Source: an uncultured Bacteroides sp. (lineage in GTDB: Bacteria; Bacteroidota; Bacteroidia; Bacteroidales; Bacteroidaceae). Taken from it: a stretch of 6,143 nt of DNA. Made by a program: the position numbers and the translations under genes. Below the pieces are notes generated by a model. It made no database searches and had not been told where the DNA came from. It saw only the letters and a program-made list of their open reading frames with translations. Where the stretch lies: NCBI GenBank assembly GCA_900551645.1, contig URWP01000168.1, forward strand, positions 1-6,143, given 5' to 3'. Below, one piece after another: positions 5,503 through 6,143 of this stretch (positions are counted from its first letter, which is position 1; each line of letters starts with the position of its first letter).

Positions 5503-6143
5503 ATGCAGGAAATAAACAGAACAGAAATAGCGACCTTAGGTGAGTTCGGCCTCATTAAACATCTAACGAAGGATATCGAGTTAAAAAATCCGGAAACCCA
5601 ATATGGTGTGGGAGACGATGCAGCCGTATTGGAATTTAAAGATAAAGAGGTATTGGTAACCACAGACTTACTGATGGAAGGGGTACATTTTGATTTGGTT
5701 TATACCCCATTGAAACATTTGGGATATAAATCGGCCATCGTAAACTTCTCGGACATTTATGCCATGAATGGTACTCCAAAACAAATCACAGTTTCTATCG
5801 CACTGTCCAAACGCTTTTGTATTGAAGATTTAGAACAGTTCTATGATGGGCTAAAACTGGCTTGTGAACTACACCATGTAGATATTGTGGGTGGAGATAC
5901 AACTTCATCCGTAACCGGGCTCGCCATCAGTATTACTTGCATAGGTGAAGCGGACAAGGACAAAGTGGTTTATCGCAACGGCGCACAAGATACAGACTTG
6001 ATTTGTGTCAGCGGTGACTTGGGGGGAGCTTATATGGGACTTCAACTTCTAGAGCGTGAAAAGGCTGTTTTCCAAGGAGAAAAAGAAGCAAATCCGGAGT
6101 TTTCCGGAAAAGAATATATTTTAGAACGTCAGTTAAAGCCTGA
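5503..6143 (+). CDS. thiL: Thiamine-monophosphate kinase ThiL (3' end beyond the window)
   Basis: ThiL makes thiamine diphosphate from thiamine monophosphate and ATP, the last step of vitamin B1 cofactor synthesis, in the cytoplasm. The visible 213 residues include the N-terminal GEFGLIKHL (13-21) and the ATP/magnesium motif YGVGDDAAVL (34-43). TTDLLMEGVHFD (53-64), NFSDIYAMNGTPK (81-93), DIVGGDTTSS (127-136) and VSGDLGGAYMGL (169-180) follow in the order of the AIR synthase-like fold (PurM superfamily) of ThiL. After the last motif comes a charged stretch (184-203) before ILERQLKP, longer than in E. coli ThiL as I remember it. The gene starts 4 bases after the pnp stop, so it is almost surely in the same operon. 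No other thiamine gene is visible. The frame is open to the right edge; roughly the last third is missing. Base composition is lower in G+C than lpxK. Confidence 0.94.
   Translation, partial: MQEINRTEIATLGEFGLIKHLTKDIELKNPETQYGVGDDAAVLEFKDKEVLVTTDLLMEGVHFDLVYTPLKHLGYKSAIVNFSDIYAMNGTPKQITVSIALSKRFCIEDLEQFYDGLKLACELHHVDIVGGDTTSSVTGLAISITCIGEADKDKVVYRNGAQDTDLICVSGDLGGAYMGLQLLEREKAVFQGEKEANPEFSGKEYILERQLKP

Overview
The window looks like chromosomal DNA of a member of the Bacteroidales, most likely Bacteroides or Phocaeicola; I cannot name the species from the sequence alone. The reasons are the Bacteroides-type promoter boxes (-33 TTTG and -7 TAnnTTTG, several with 19-20 base spacers), the lack of clear Shine-Dalgarno sequences before the genes, the style of the proteins, and the gene order sppA-lpxK-pnp-thiL, which I recall as typical of this group.

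Layout. Bases 1-625 hold no convincing protein gene. The left half (1-385) reads leftward as the control region and leader of what is probably a ribosomal RNA operon whose 16S gene lies just beyond the left edge. It has two tandem minus-strand promoters (276-305 and 51-82), A/T-tract DNA upstream of each, and a boxA-like GTTCTTTGA close to the edge. The right half (about 386-625) is A/T rich. It carries a perfect 10-base palindrome, an array of four (perhaps five) imperfect 22-base tandem repeats, and a -7 box directly before a glycerate kinase gene.

Bases 626-1768 encode a glycerate kinase of the GarK/GlxK family. A complete promoter at 1784-1814 then starts a tightly packed plus-strand operon: sppA (signal peptide peptidase, membrane), lpxK (lipid A 4'-kinase, inner membrane), pnp (purine nucleoside phosphorylase, cytoplasm) and thiL (thiamine-monophosphate kinase, cut by the right edge). 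The junctions are a 7-base gap, a 44-base overlap and a 4-base gap, so co-transcription is very likely. The operon combines envelope functions (clearance of signal peptides, lipid A synthesis) with nucleoside salvage and cofactor synthesis. The four proteins do not form one pathway.

I see no mobile element, CRISPR array, defence system or unknown protein family. The least explained element is the 22-base repeat array between the divergent rrn-like promoters and the glycerate kinase promoter. The most interesting protein detail is an aspartate in the purine phosphorylase where 6-oxopurine-specific enzymes have asparagine.
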